NCBI GenBank assembly: GCA_002102225.1
Contig: LQPB01000044.1
Coordinates: 62,001-126,000, forward strand
DNA length: 64,000 nucleotides
Direction of reading: 5' to 3'
From: Mycobacterium interjectum
GTDB lineage: Bacteria > Actinomycetota > Actinomycetes > Mycobacteriales > Mycobacteriaceae
Part shown: one piece after another, positions 7,553-15,957 of the stretch
Layout: each line of letters begins with the position of its first letter
How positions within the stretch are numbered: position 1 is the first letter of the stretch
Translations under genes and position numbers: made by a program
The notes under the pieces: model-generated
What the model was told of the DNA's origin: nothing
Seen by the model: only the letters and a program-made list of their open reading frames with translations
Database searches by the model: none

Positions 7553-8728
7553 ATGGCTACACCCGTCATCGTCGGAGCCACCAGGACGGCGATCGGCCGC
7601 TCCTTCAAGGGCGCGCTGGTCAACACGCCGCCGGAGACGCTGATCACCACGGTGCTGCCCGAGGTGGTGCGCAGGTCCGGCATCGACCCGTCGGCCATCG
7701 ACGACATCATCTTCGCCGAATCGCACTATGGCGGTGGGGATCTGGCGCGTTACGCGGCCGCCGCGACGGGCATGGAGGACATCCCGGGCCAGGCCGTGAA
7801 CCGGCACTGCGCGGGCAGCCTCACCGCCATCGGCAACGCCGCGGCGCAGATCGGCTCCGGCATGGAGCGGGTGCTCATCGCCGGCGGCGTGCAGTCGCTG
7901 TCGATGACGCCGCTGATGAATCAGCGGATCCCCGGCCCCGAGCTCAAGTTCGAGGAGCGCTGGCTGCCTCCCACGCACGTCGAGACCCCGGACGCCCCGA
8001 CCAAGGACATGTCGATCACGGTGGGGTGGAACACCGCGCAGACCGTCGGCATCACCCGCGAGGAGATGGACGCGTGGGCCGCCCGGTCGCACGAGCGCGC
8101 CATCGCGGCCATGGACGCCGGGAAGTTCCTCGACGAGATCGTTCCGCTGAAGATCACCCAGATCGACGGTTCGGTGACCGACTTCTCCGTCGACGAGCAT
8201 CCCCGGCGTGACACCACCATCGAGAAGCTCGCCGCACTCAAGGTGCTGCACCCCGAGATCGAGGGTTTCTCGATTACGGCGGGCAACAGCAGCGGCACCA
8301 ACGACGCCGCCGCCGCAATCGCGCTGGTCGACCGCGACTACGCCGTCGCCGAGAAGCTGAACGTGATGGGCACGGTTAAGGCGTGGGCCGCCGTGGGTGT
8401 GCCACCGCGGGACTGCGGTCTGGGCGCGGTCAGGGTGATCGCCAAGGTGCTGCAGCGGGCCGGGCTTTCGGTCGACGACGTCGCGCTGTGGGAGATCAAC
8501 GAGGCGTTCGCCTCCGTGCCGATCGCGGCGTGCCGCGAGTACGGCATCGACGAGGAGAAGGTGAACTTCTCCGGCAGCGGATGCAGCCTCGGCCACCCCA
8601 TCGCGGCCTCGGGCGCGCGCATGGTCACCACCCTGACCTACGAGCTGGCCCGCCGCGGCGGCGGGATCGGCGTCGCGGCGATGTGCGCGGGCGGCGGCCA
8701 GGGCGGCGCGGTCGTCATCGAGGTCTAG
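7553..8728 (+). CDS. Acetyl-CoA acyltransferase (thiolase)
   Basis: 391-residue thiolase-superfamily enzyme that would cleave 3-ketoacyl-CoA with CoA or run the condensation in reverse. The acylated nucleophile is Cys86 (NRHCAGSL), the catalytic base His348 (GHPIAASGAR) and the second cysteine Cys378 (CAGGGQGGA); the NEAFA block is present. Length and motifs match degradative FadA-type thiolases. It is not in an operon with other beta-oxidation genes, so chain-length or sterol side-chain specificity cannot be called. The ATG is preceded by GAGGT. Confidence 0.93.
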   Translation: MATPVIVGATRTAIGRSFKGALVNTPPETLITTVLPEVVRRSGIDPSAIDDIIFAESHYGGGDLARYAAAATGMEDIPGQAVNRHCAGSLTAIGNAAAQIGSGMERVLIAGGVQSLSMTPLMNQRIPGPELKFEERWLPPTHVETPDAPTKDMSITVGWNTAQTVGITREEMDAWAARSHERAIAAMDAGKFLDEIVPLKITQIDGSVTDFSVDEHPRRDTTIEKLAALKVLHPEIEGFSITAGNSSGTNDAAAAIALVDRDYAVAEKLNVMGTVKAWAAVGVPPRDCGLGAVRVIAKVLQRAGLSVDDVALWEINEAFASVPIAACREYGIDEEKVNFSGSGCSLGHPIAASGARMVTTLTYELARRGGGIGVAAMCAGGGQGGAVVIEV

Positions 8729-8809
8729 CGGCGATCGCGAGCGCGGCGCAGCCGGGCGAAGGGGGTCGCCGCTATCGGTCTCGCGGCGATCGCGAGCGCG
8801 GCGCAGCCG
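8728..8809. repeat. 27-bp direct repeat pair downstream of the thiolase gene
   Basis: The 27-base unit at 8728-8754 (beginning GCGGCGATCGCGAGCGCGG) recurs exactly at 8783-8809, 55 bases apart. The intervening bases include GGGCGAAGGGGGTCGCCGC. The pair fills the gap between the thiolase stop and the end of the convergent gene; the first copy overlaps the last base of the thiolase stop codon. It resembles a dispersed mycobacterial intergenic repeat, but the copy number elsewhere cannot be seen here. Confidence 0.75.
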
Positions 8810-9427
8810 CTAGTTGCAGAACGTATAGCCGATGAATTGGGCGTCGCGGTTGTTGGTGCCCGAGTAATTGGCGTAATGCACCGCGGGCATCCCGTTGTAC
8901 TGCGTGTTCAGTTTCTGGGCGGTGGGCGGCGGGGTTGCCTTGGGAAAGGCCAAGATGAGGTCGGAGAAGATCTTCAGGCCCGCCTGGCAGATCGCGTCGG
9001 GGCGTGGCGGCTGCGCGTTCCATGCGTATACGACGACGGGGTCGGTGAGCTGATACCCGGCCGCGCAGTTCGGCTCGCAGATCTTGAAGACGGCGTTGCC
9101 GGTCCCGTCGGCGCCCTGTGGCCCCCAGGAGGTCCACGACATGTCTTGCAGCGCAACGGCTACGCTTGCGCAGCCCAGAACATTGAGCTTCCTCGGACGC
9201 TCGACCGGCGGAACCGACGGGTTGTAGCAGCCCGGAATGGCGAAGTATGTCGGCGGGGGCGGTGGGGCGGTGGGCTGCGGCGACGCGCCTTGGTGGCCGT
9301 TGATCAGCTTCATCGCGCCGAAACCGAGCGCGCCGATCAGCACGACGGCCACGACGACGCCGGCCATTCCCAGGCGTCCCCCCGGAAACCGCACCCTGTT
9401 CGATGATGAGACGTTGCCCCCGCTCAC
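8810..9427 (-). CDS. Membrane-anchored secreted protein of unknown function
   Basis: 205 residues. A short cytoplasmic N-terminus is followed by one hydrophobic segment (MAGVVVAVVLIGALGFGA), a Pro-rich linker (PTAPPPPPTYF) and an extracytoplasmic domain of about 145 residues with six cysteines (GCYNP, LGCAS, KICEPNCAAGY, ICQAG and a penultimate FCN), consistent with three disulfides. This layout is common among mycobacterial envelope proteins. I recognise no enzymatic motif. Its stop abuts the second copy of the 27-bp repeat. Confidence 0.75.
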   Translation of the reverse strand: MSGGNVSSSNRVRFPGGRLGMAGVVVAVVLIGALGFGAMKLINGHQGASPQPTAPPPPPTYFAIPGCYNPSVPPVERPRKLNVLGCASVAVALQDMSWTSWGPQGADGTGNAVFKICEPNCAAGYQLTDPVVVYAWNAQPPRPDAICQAGLKIFSDLILAFPKATPPPTAQKLNTQYNGMPAVHYANYSGTNNRDAQFIGYTFCN

Positions 9428-9547
9428 CTCACCAGGTTATGGCAGAAATGCGGACCTGCGTGGCCACTGCGGCAAAGATTTCATGGCACGGTAAAGTTGG
9501 TCATCACTACCAACTTATTCAGGTTTGCGCCGATTTTTGGAGAGCGG

Positions 9548-10294
9548 ATGGACGACGATCACGCGCTGGCCGCGCGGCTGGCCACCGAGGCGGGCCGGTT
9601 GTTGCTCGCGGTTCGGGAGGAGTTCGCCGACGCCGAGGCCGGCGAGCGGAAAGCGGCGGGGGACAAGCGATCCCACGACTTCCTCATGGAGGCGCTGGCC
9701 GGCGAGCGACCCGGCGACGCGGTGCTGTCCGAGGAGGGCGCCGACGACCCGGTGCGGTTGCGTTCCGAGCGTGTGTGGATCGTCGATCCACTCGACGGGA
9801 CGCGGGAATTCTCCGAGCTCGGGCGCGACGACTGGGCGGTGCACGTCGCGCTCTGGCAGGCCGGCGAGCTCGTCGCCGGTGCGGTGGCGCTGCCCGCCCA
9901 GGGCATCACGCTGGCGACCCCCTACGTCAACCCGCCTCCGGTCGCGCCGGACCAGCCGCGCATCGTCGTCTCCCGCACCCGGCCGCCCGCCATTGCGCTA
10001 TCCGTGCGCGACGCGCTGGGCGGCGTCCTGGTGGAAATGGGTTCCGCCGGAGCCAAAGTGGCGTCGATCGTGCAGGGCTTGTCCGACGTGTACGTGCACG
10101 CCGGCGGCCAGTTCGAATGGGACTCGGCCGCCCCCGTCGCGGTGGCCCGGGCCGCCGGCCTGCACACGTCGCGCATCGACGGGTCGGCGCTGGCCTACAA
10201 CCAACCCGACCCCAAACTGCCCGACGTGGTGGTGTGCCGTCCCGAGCTCGCCGCGGCCGTACTCGCCGCGACTGCGGCGCCCAGCGTCGAGTAG
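9548..10294 (+). CDS. CysQ-like inositol-monophosphatase-family phosphatase
   Basis: 248-residue Mg-dependent phosphatase of the inositol monophosphatase/3'-phosphoadenosine-5'-phosphatase superfamily. Metal and catalytic motifs are visible: DAVLSEEG, WIVDPLDGTREF and GGQFEWDSAAPVAV. It resembles the mycobacterial CysQ (Rv2131c, from memory), including GRDDWAVHVALW and SRIDGSALAYNQPDP, but looks like a diverged paralogue; substrates could be 3'-phosphoadenosine phosphates, inositol phosphates or fructose-1,6-bisphosphate. The ATG at 9548 with GGAGAG upstream is preferred over an upstream GTG at 9497. A repeat-type hairpin follows its stop. Confidence 0.85.
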   Translation: MDDDHALAARLATEAGRLLLAVREEFADAEAGERKAAGDKRSHDFLMEALAGERPGDAVLSEEGADDPVRLRSERVWIVDPLDGTREFSELGRDDWAVHVALWQAGELVAGAVALPAQGITLATPYVNPPPVAPDQPRIVVSRTRPPAIALSVRDALGGVLVEMGSAGAKVASIVQGLSDVYVHAGGQFEWDSAAPVAVARAAGLHTSRIDGSALAYNQPDPKLPDVVVCRPELAAAVLAATAAPSVE

Positions 10295-10335
10295 TTGCGC
10301 CCAGCGGGCCCCAATCCCCACAACAAGTCGACGCT
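10283..10335. repeat. Imperfect inverted repeat (small dispersed element, copy 1)
   Basis: Arms of 17 bases at 10283-10299 and 10319-10335 pair with three mismatches, the right arm containing CAACAAGTCGACGCTCGGC. Nineteen bases of the right side (10321-10339) recur exactly at 26597-26615, in a similar hairpin context after a P450 gene. The element spans the phosphatase stop codon and could act as a transcription terminator on either strand. Confidence 0.7.
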
Positions 10336-10340
10336 CGGCC

Positions 10341-10787
10341 CTAGATGCGATGGCGGCGCCGTCGCCCCTTCGCCTCCTCGGTCCACTCCTTCTCGATCCG
10401 TCCGATTTCGAGTGAGAGCAGCGTCAGAGTCGGGTTGTCGCAATGGACTTCGTGCGCGGTGCGAAATTCCGCCGCTTCGCCCGTGGTCGGCAGGTACGGT
10501 CGCAGGCCCTCGAACCACTCGTCGCCGACGACGTTGGGCGGATCGTCGTTACGGGGGCCGCACGCCCACTGCCGGTAGGCGTCCCGCGCTTCCGCCAAGC
10601 CGCTTCGCCAGCGCCGGACCGCGTCGCAGCGCTGCCCGTGCAGGTGCATCTTCATCTGATGTTTATTGTTGTGGTTCCCCACCATCCCGGGGAGCAAGTT
10701 ATCGGCGGCGGACCTCGCGACGCCCGCGATGCCCATGGCCGACGCACCAACGACCGTGCCCATCAGCCCCATGGTTACCATGTCCAT
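10341..10787 (-). CDS. Unknown 148-residue protein with N-terminal membrane-like segment
   Basis: Starts at ATG 10785-10787. A hydrophobic, glycine-rich N-terminus (TMGLMGTVVGASAMGIAGVA) is followed by a polar domain with a His-rich patch (HNNKHQMKMHLHGQ), a helical RWRSGLAEARDAYRQWACG stretch and a conserved-looking EWFEGLRPYLPTTGEA. It ends in a very basic tail (KGRRRRHRI). The frame is open further upstream, but that part is antisense to the aldolase gene. No family recognised. The tail half resembles helper proteins in mycobacterial prophage regions, but no other phage gene is nearby. Confidence 0.6.
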   Translation of the reverse strand: MDMVTMGLMGTVVGASAMGIAGVARSAADNLLPGMVGNHNNKHQMKMHLHGQRCDAVRRWRSGLAEARDAYRQWACGPRNDDPPNVVGDEWFEGLRPYLPTTGEAAEFRTAHEVHCDNPTLTLLSLEIGRIEKEWTEEAKGRRRRHRI

Positions 10788-10836
10788 GCCGCTGGTCGTT
10801 GCACCCCGCCGCGGAGTCGACCAGGGGACGACGCAT

Positions 10837-11838
10837 TCAGCGCGATCCGGTGAGGTCGAGGGCGATGTCGACGAGCATGTCCTCCTGGCCGCCGACCATG
10901 CCGCGCCGACCGGCCTCTTCCAGCAGCGTGCGCGCGTCGATGTCGAACCGGTCCGCGGCGGCCTCCGCGTGCCGCAAAAAGCTGGAGTAGACGCCGGCAT
11001 AGCCCAGCGTCAGCGTTTCGCGGTCGACCCGCACCGGCCGGTCCTGCAGCGGTCGCACCAGGTCGTCGGCGGCGTCCTGCAGCCGGTGCAGGTCGCAGCC
11101 GTGGTCCCAGCCAAGCCGGGAGGCGGCGGCGACGAACACCTCGAGCGGCGCGTTTCCGGCGCCCGCGCCCATGCCCGCCAGGGAGGCGTCGACGCGGCAT
11201 GCGCCGTGCTCCACGGCGGCGATGGAGTTGGCCACGCCCAGCGACAGGTTGTGGTGCGCGTGGATGCCGATTTCGGTTGTGGGTAAAAGCGTTTGGCGCA
11301 GCGCGTCCACCCGCTCGGCGACGTCGCGCATCGTCATGGCGCCGCCGGAGTCGACGACGTAGACGCAGCCGGCCCCGTAGCCCTGCATGAGCTCGGCTTG
11401 CTCGGCGAGGCGGGCCGGGGTGGTCAGGTGGCTCATCATGAGGAAGCCGACGGCGTCCATGCCGAGGTCCCGGGCGGCGGCGAGGTAGGGGGCCGAGATG
11501 TCCGCCTCGGTGCAATGGGTGCCGACGCGCACGACGGTCGCGCCCGCGCGATGCGCATCCCTGAGGTTGCGCAGGCTGCCGACACCGGGCAGCAGGAGCG
11601 TCGCGACGCGCGCGTTCTCGACGGCCGCGGCCACGGCCTCGATCCATTCCAGGTCGGTGTGCGCCCCGAACCCGTACACGCAGCTCGAACCCGACAGCCC
11701 GTCGCCGTGGGCGACCTCGATCGAGTCGACGCCCGCCGCGTCGAGGGCGCGCGCGATGGTGGTGGCCTGCTCGATGCTGTATCGGTGGCGCACCGCGTGC
11801 ATGCCGTCGCGCAGGGTGACGTCGCTGACGTAGATCAT
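10837..11838 (-). CDS. 4-hydroxy-2-oxovalerate aldolase (HsaF/MhpE-like)
   Basis: 333-residue class II pyruvate aldolase cleaving 4-hydroxy-2-oxoacids to pyruvate plus an aldehyde, the last step of meta-cleavage pathways. The N-terminal [15 protein letters not shown] block gives the catalytic Arg10, Asp11 and His14; metal histidines lie in [23 protein letters not shown] and [12 protein letters not shown] match the HsaF/BphI family. Its ATG overlaps the stop of the acylating dehydrogenase gene, and these two enzymes form a substrate-channelling complex. It is probably a paralogue of the cholesterol-pathway hsaF rather than that gene itself. Confidence 0.93.
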   Translation of the reverse strand: MIYVSDVTLRDGMHAVRHRYSIEQATTIARALDAAGVDSIEVAHGDGLSGSSCVYGFGAHTDLEWIEAVAAAVENARVATLLLPGVGSLRNLRDAHRAGATVVRVGTHCTEADISAPYLAAARDLGMDAVGFLMMSHLTTPARLAEQAELMQGYGAGCVYVVDSGGAMTMRDVAERVDALRQTLLPTTEIGIHAHHNLSLGVANSIAAVEHGACRVDASLAGMGAGAGNAPLEVFVAAASRLGWDHGCDLHRLQDAADDLVRPLQDRPVRVDRETLTLGYAGVYSSFLRHAEAAADRFDIDARTLLEEAGRRGMVGGQEDMLVDIALDLTGSR

Positions 11839-12791
11839 GTTGTGGCTCCGGCGGTTTCGGCCGCGTGCCGGGCGATGCGCTCCGCGGTGGCCTTGGCGGC
11901 CGACGTCATGATGTCGAGGTTTCCCGCGTAGGCGGGCAGGTAGTGGGCGGAACCGGCGACTTCCAGCAGCACCGTGACGCGGGTCCCGGTGAACTTGCCG
12001 GTCTCGGGGATGTAGAGCGGGTTGTCGTGGTCGAACTGCTGGAACTGCACGTCCTGCTTGAGCCGGTAACCCGGCACATACGTGGCCACCCGGTCTACCA
12101 TGTCCAGGATTTCTTCCTCGATCCTGCGGTGGTCGGGCTCCCCGTCGACGAGGCAGTACACCGTGTTGCGCATGAGCACCGGGGGATCGGCGGGGTTGAG
12201 GACGATCACGGCCTTACCGCGCCGCGCGCCGCCGACGACTTCAAGCGCGGTGGCGGTGGTCTCGATGAACTCGTCGATGTTGGCCCGGGTGCCCGGGCCC
12301 GCGGATTTAGCCGAGATCGAGGAGACGATCTCGGCGTAGGAAACGATCCCCGCTCTGGCGACGGCGGCGACGATCGGCACCGTCGCCTGGCCGCCGCAGG
12401 TAACCATGTTGAGGTTGGGCGCATCGAGGTGGTCGTCGAGGTTGACCACCGGCACGCAGAACGGGCCGATCGATGCCGGGGTGAGGTCGAGCATGCGTAT
12501 ACCGGTGTCCCGCAACGCCGCCCAGTTGCTGCGATGCGCGGTGGCCGAGGTGGCGTCGAAGGCCAGCCTGACTCCGGCGAACTCCGGCATACCCAGCAGG
12601 CCCTGGACGCCGCCGGCGGTGGCGGGCACACCCAATTGCCGCGCCCGGGCCAGGCCGTCCGAGCCGGCGTCGACGCCGACCATGGCGCCCACCGTGAGCG
12701 GGCCGTCGCTGCGCAGAATTTTGAGCATCAGGTCGGTGCCGATGTTGCCCGAACCGATGATGGCCACCGGCCACCGCTCGACGCGGGTCAT
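11835..12791 (-). CDS. Acylating acetaldehyde dehydrogenase (HsaG/MhpF-like)
   Basis: 318 residues. It oxidises the aldolase-derived aldehyde with CoA and NAD+ to acyl-CoA. An N-terminal Rossmann motif, [10 protein letters not shown] (residues 11-20), and the catalytic Cys132 in [12 protein letters not shown] are visible. The dimerisation domain contains [18 protein letters not shown], typical of the MhpF/BphJ family. It lies between the TetR gene and the aldolase with four-base overlaps at both ends (12788-12791 and 11835-11838), so all three are co-translated. Confidence 0.94.
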   Translation of the reverse strand: MTRVERWPVAIIGSGNIGTDLMLKILRSDGPLTVGAMVGVDAGSDGLARARQLGVPATAGGVQGLLGMPEFAGVRLAFDATSATAHRSNWAALRDTGIRMLDLTPASIGPFCVPVVNLDDHLDAPNLNMVTCGGQATVPIVAAVARAGIVSYAEIVSSISAKSAGPGTRANIDEFIETTATALEVVGGARRGKAVIVLNPADPPVLMRNTVYCLVDGEPDHRRIEEEILDMVDRVATYVPGYRLKQDVQFQQFDHDNPLYIPETGKFTGTRVTVLLEVAGSAHYLPAYAGNLDIMTSAAKATAERIARHAAETAGATT

Positions 12792-13417
12792 TTCGCGTCC
12801 TCGCCGGCCATGCGCAGCGCGCTGTCGTAGAGGGTGTTCGCGTGCAACTCGAACAACGCCAGCAGGTCGACCGAGTCACCGCCGAGTTCCTTGGCGACGA
12901 ACAGGCCGTCGCCACCGGCGAGGGCGTAAGTGGCCAACTGGTGGACCTGCGCGTCGGTCAGGCCCGGGACGAGGTCCCGAATGGCTCGTGTGAGCGTCTC
13001 GAACGCCTGGCCGCGCACGGCGAGGAACATGGCGCGCGCCCGCGGCTCGACCGGCCGGCGCTCCAGCGCGAGCATGAGCCCGAGGCGCAGGAAGTCGGGG
13101 GAGTCCAGCAGCGCCTTGGCGATCTGCGTGACCATCGAGACGAGGCGCTCCCGCCCGCTACCCTCGTCCGGCATCGTCCACGCCGAAAGCCAGTGGGCGA
13201 AGCTGCGCTCGATGACCGCGGCGATCAGGTCGTCCTTGTCCTTGAAGTGCCAGTAGATGGAACTGGCCGGCAGGCCGCACTTGGCGCTGACCAGCCCGAT
13301 GCTGGTGCCCTCGTACCCGCGCTCGCTGGCGATCTCGGTCGCCGCATCGAGGATGCGGGCCCGGGACGCCTCGCCGTCGAGGCGGCGGCGCCGCTGCGGC
13401 TTGTCTTTGGTGGCCAC
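12788..13417 (-). CDS. TetR-family regulator of the meta-cleavage cluster
   Basis: 209 residues from GTG 13415-13417, preceded by AAGGAG. The helix-turn-helix is [40 protein letters not shown] (about residues 24-63); the rest is a helical ligand-binding and dimerisation domain. It is the first gene of the regulator-dehydrogenase-aldolase operon and diverges from the hydroxylase operon over 97 bases holding two palindromes. It probably represses both arms and is released by a pathway intermediate; this is inferred from layout. Confidence 0.92.
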   Translation of the reverse strand: MATKDKPQRRRRLDGEASRARILDAATEIASERGYEGTSIGLVSAKCGLPASSIYWHFKDKDDLIAAVIERSFAHWLSAWTMPDEGSGRERLVSMVTQIAKALLDSPDFLRLGLMLALERRPVEPRARAMFLAVRGQAFETLTRAIRDLVPGLTDAQVHQLATYALAGGDGLFVAKELGGDSVDLLALFELHANTLYDSALRMAGEDAK

Positions 13418-13448
13418 TGGAACTCCTTGCCGACAGGCTCTTGACTCC

Positions 13449-13482
13449 GTAGTGATCACTACAGTACCGTATCGATCACTAC
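13449..13482. promoter_or_regulatory. Two palindromic operators in the divergent meta-cleavage promoter
   Basis: GTAGTGATCACTAC (13449-13462) is a perfect 14-bp palindrome. A related site, GTATCGATCACTAC (13469-13482), matches at 12 of 14 positions. They are 20 bases apart, about two helical turns, placing two dimers on the same DNA face. Both lie between the divergent TetR and hydroxylase starts, as expected for the adjacent TetR protein. Confidence 0.8.
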
Positions 13483-13513
13483 AGAACAAGCCAGACACGA
13501 AGGCGAGAATGCA

Positions 13514-15100
13514 ATGGACGAGCACCCGAGCTACGACGTCGCGGTCATCGGTTACGGTCCGACGGGCGCCACCGCCGCCAATCTGCTTGGCCGCCTTGGG
13601 CTTAGGGTCGTCGTCGTCGAACGCGACCCCGACGTCTACGGGCGTGCGCGGGCCATCTCGACCGACGAAGAGGTCATGCGGATCTGGCAGTCCGTCGGCC
13701 TGGCCGACCGCCTGCAGCGGGATATGCTGCCCGACCGGCCGTTGGCCTGGGTCGACGCCGACGGCGTTCCCTTCATCGAAACCACCATGACGCCCCGCGG
13801 CTGCGGGCATCCGCCGCAGCAGTTCCTGTACCAGCCCGCGGTCGACCACGTGCTCCGCGAGGGCGTCGCCCGGTTCCCGAACGTCGAGGTGTTGCTCGAA
13901 CACGAATGCCTGCGCGTCGTCAACGGTCCCGCGGATGTCGAACTGATGCTGGCCGATTTAGGCACCGACACCTTCAAGCGCCTGCGCGCCTCCTACGTGA
14001 TCGCCGCCGACGGCGGGTCGTCGCCGACTCGCGGTCAGCTCGGGGTCGGTTACGACGGGCGCACCTACTCCGAACGCTGGGTTGTCATCGACACCAAGGT
14101 GATTCGCCCGTGGGAGGGCCACGACCGGCTGCGCTTTCACTGCAACCCCGCGCGCCCGACGGTGGACTGCCCCACGCCGCTGGGACACCACCGCTGGGAG
14201 TACCCCGCGCGCGCGGGTGAGGACGAGACGCGCCTGGCCACCGACGAGGCCGTGTGGGAGGTGCTGCACGAGCAGGGCATCACCGAGCAACAGGTGAAGA
14301 TCCTACGGGCCGTCATCTACAGCCACCACGTGCGCGTCGCCGACCGGTGGCGCGTCGGGCGGGTCTTTTTGGCCGGTGACGCGGCGCACGCGATGCCGCC
14401 GTGGATCGGTCAGGGCATGTCGGCCGGGGTGCGCGACGTGGCCAACCTGTGCTGGAAGCTCGCGGCCGTGCTGCACGGCCAGGCGCCCGATTCGCTGCTC
14501 GACAGTTACCAGGTCGAGCGCAAACCGCACGTCACCGAGGTCACTCGCCGGGCGGTACGCAATGGGCGGATCATCACGGAACGTCGAAAGTCGTTGGCGT
14601 GGTTGCGCAATCACCTGCTGCGGGCGGTGACGCGTTGGCCCGGCGTCCTCAAGGCCGGGCAGAACCTGATCTGGATTCCGCCCGCGCACTATCCCGACGG
14701 GTTTGTCGCGCCGGACGCGCACGCCGCGGTCGGTTGGCAGCTGCCGCAGCCCTGGGTCACCGTGGCCACCGGAAGCAGGGAGCGCCTCGACGACGCCCTG
14801 GGCGGCGGCTGGGCCGTCCTGCACCTTGGTGCCGCGCCACCCGGCGCCGATCGCTGGGAGCGGCTGGGCGCGATCTCGCTGGCCATCACCAGTGGCGCGC
14901 CGGCGGCCGGCGCGATCCGCGACGACGACGGCAGCCTGGCCGGCTGGCTGCGCGCCAAGAAGGCGGCGGCGGTCGTCGCGCGCCCCGACGGATTCGTCTT
15001 CGCCGCCGCGGCCGCCGGAGCGGCGCTGCCGGCCCCGCCGGCGGGCCTCACCGACCTGACGCCACCCCTGCCGGCCGCCCGGATCGGAGTCCCGGCATGA
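13514..15100 (+). CDS. FAD-dependent aromatic hydroxylase (MhpA-like)
   Basis: 528-residue class A flavoprotein monooxygenase, predicted to ortho-hydroxylate a phenolic acid with NAD(P)H and O2. The dinucleotide-binding GYGPTGATAANLLG is at residues 13-26, the AADGG segment near 166, and the flavin-binding GDAAHAMPPWIGQGMSAGVR at 288-307, as in 3-(3-hydroxyphenyl)propionate hydroxylases. The C-terminal 150 residues form the usual thioredoxin-like extension without catalytic cysteines. It is the first gene of the rightward arm and overlaps the hydrolase start as ATGA (15097-15100). The exact substrate cannot be told. Confidence 0.9.
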   Translation: MDEHPSYDVAVIGYGPTGATAANLLGRLGLRVVVVERDPDVYGRARAISTDEEVMRIWQSVGLADRLQRDMLPDRPLAWVDADGVPFIETTMTPRGCGHPPQQFLYQPAVDHVLREGVARFPNVEVLLEHECLRVVNGPADVELMLADLGTDTFKRLRASYVIAADGGSSPTRGQLGVGYDGRTYSERWVVIDTKVIRPWEGHDRLRFHCNPARPTVDCPTPLGHHRWEYPARAGEDETRLATDEAVWEVLHEQGITEQQVKILRAVIYSHHVRVADRWRVGRVFLAGDAAHAMPPWIGQGMSAGVRDVANLCWKLAAVLHGQAPDSLLDSYQVERKPHVTEVTRRAVRNGRIITERRKSLAWLRNHLLRAVTRWPGVLKAGQNLIWIPPAHYPDGFVAPDAHAAVGWQLPQPWVTVATGSRERLDDALGGGWAVLHLGAAPPGADRWERLGAISLAITSGAPAAGAIRDDDGSLAGWLRAKKAAAVVARPDGFVFAAAAAGAALPAPPAGLTDLTPPLPAARIGVPA

Positions 15101-15957
15101 TCACCACCCAGCTGACCGAGCGCACCGTCACCGTCGCGGGTAAACCTATCTTCGTCGCCGAAGCCGGGACCGGGCCGCCGGTCGTCATGCTGCACGGCGG
15201 TGGCCCCGGCGCGTCGGGGGTGTCGAACTACTCGCGCAATATCGACGCCCTCGCAACGCATTTCCGCGTCATCGTTCCGGACATGCCCGGGTACGGCAGG
15301 TCGGCCAAGGGCGTCGACCATGACGATCCGTTCGGCTTCCTCGCCGACACGATCCGCGGCCTCATCGACGAACTCGGCATCGACACCGCCCACCTCGTCG
15401 GCAACTCGTACGGCGGCTCGGCCGCCCTGCGCCTGGCGCTGGACACCCCGCGCCGCGTCGGCAAGCTGGTGTTGATGGGGCCCGGCGGGATCGGCACCAC
15501 CAGGGGCCTACCCACGGCCGGATTGAAAACCCTGCTGTCCTACTACGGCGGCGACGGCCCGAGCCGCGACAAGCTCGCCACCTTCATCCGCAGCTACCTG
15601 GTGTACGACGACTCCTCGGTGCCCGACGACCTGATCGAGTTGCGCTACCGCGCCTCGATCGACCCGGAGGTGATCGCCGACCCGCCGCTGCGCCGCCCGT
15701 CCGGGCCGACGGCCCTGCGGACCCTGTGGCGGATGGATCTCACCCGCGACCGGCGGCTGACGGCCCTGACGACACCGACGCTGGTGCTGTGGGGACGCGA
15801 CGACAAGGTCAACCGGCCCTCCGGCGGCCCGATGCTGCTCAACCTGCTGCCGAACGCGGATCTGGTGATGACCTCCCATACCGGCCATTGGATGCAATGG
15901 GAACGCGCAGAATTGTTCAACCGGTTGGCCATCGAGTTTCTGGAGGGCGAGCGATGA
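15097..15957 (+). CDS. Meta-cleavage product hydrolase (alpha/beta fold, MhpC/HsaD-like)
   Basis: 286-residue serine hydrolase that would break the C-C bond of the ring-fission product. It has the oxyanion motif HGGGPGASG (33-41), the nucleophile Ser104 in GNSYGGSAA, an acid in LWGRDDKVN and the catalytic His in TSHTGHWMQWE. The layout matches MhpC/BphD/HsaD enzymes. Start and stop overlap the hydroxylase and dioxygenase genes by four bases each, indicating stoichiometric co-translation of the three pathway enzymes. Confidence 0.92.
   Translation: MITTQLTERTVTVAGKPIFVAEAGTGPPVVMLHGGGPGASGVSNYSRNIDALATHFRVIVPDMPGYGRSAKGVDHDDPFGFLADTIRGLIDELGIDTAHLVGNSYGGSAALRLALDTPRRVGKLVLMGPGGIGTTRGLPTAGLKTLLSYYGGDGPSRDKLATFIRSYLVYDDSSVPDDLIELRYRASIDPEVIADPPLRRPSGPTALRTLWRMDLTRDRRLTALTTPTLVLWGRDDKVNRPSGGPMLLNLLPNADLVMTSHTGHWMQWERAELFNRLAIEFLEGER

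Noticed and set aside
8728..8809. Two exact 27-bp repeats considered as a CRISPR array.
   Set aside because: Only two units, very GC-rich, no further spacers and no cas genes nearby.
10341..10787. Considered as part of a prophage.
   Set aside because: No integrase, att duplication, structural or lysis genes are present nearby.
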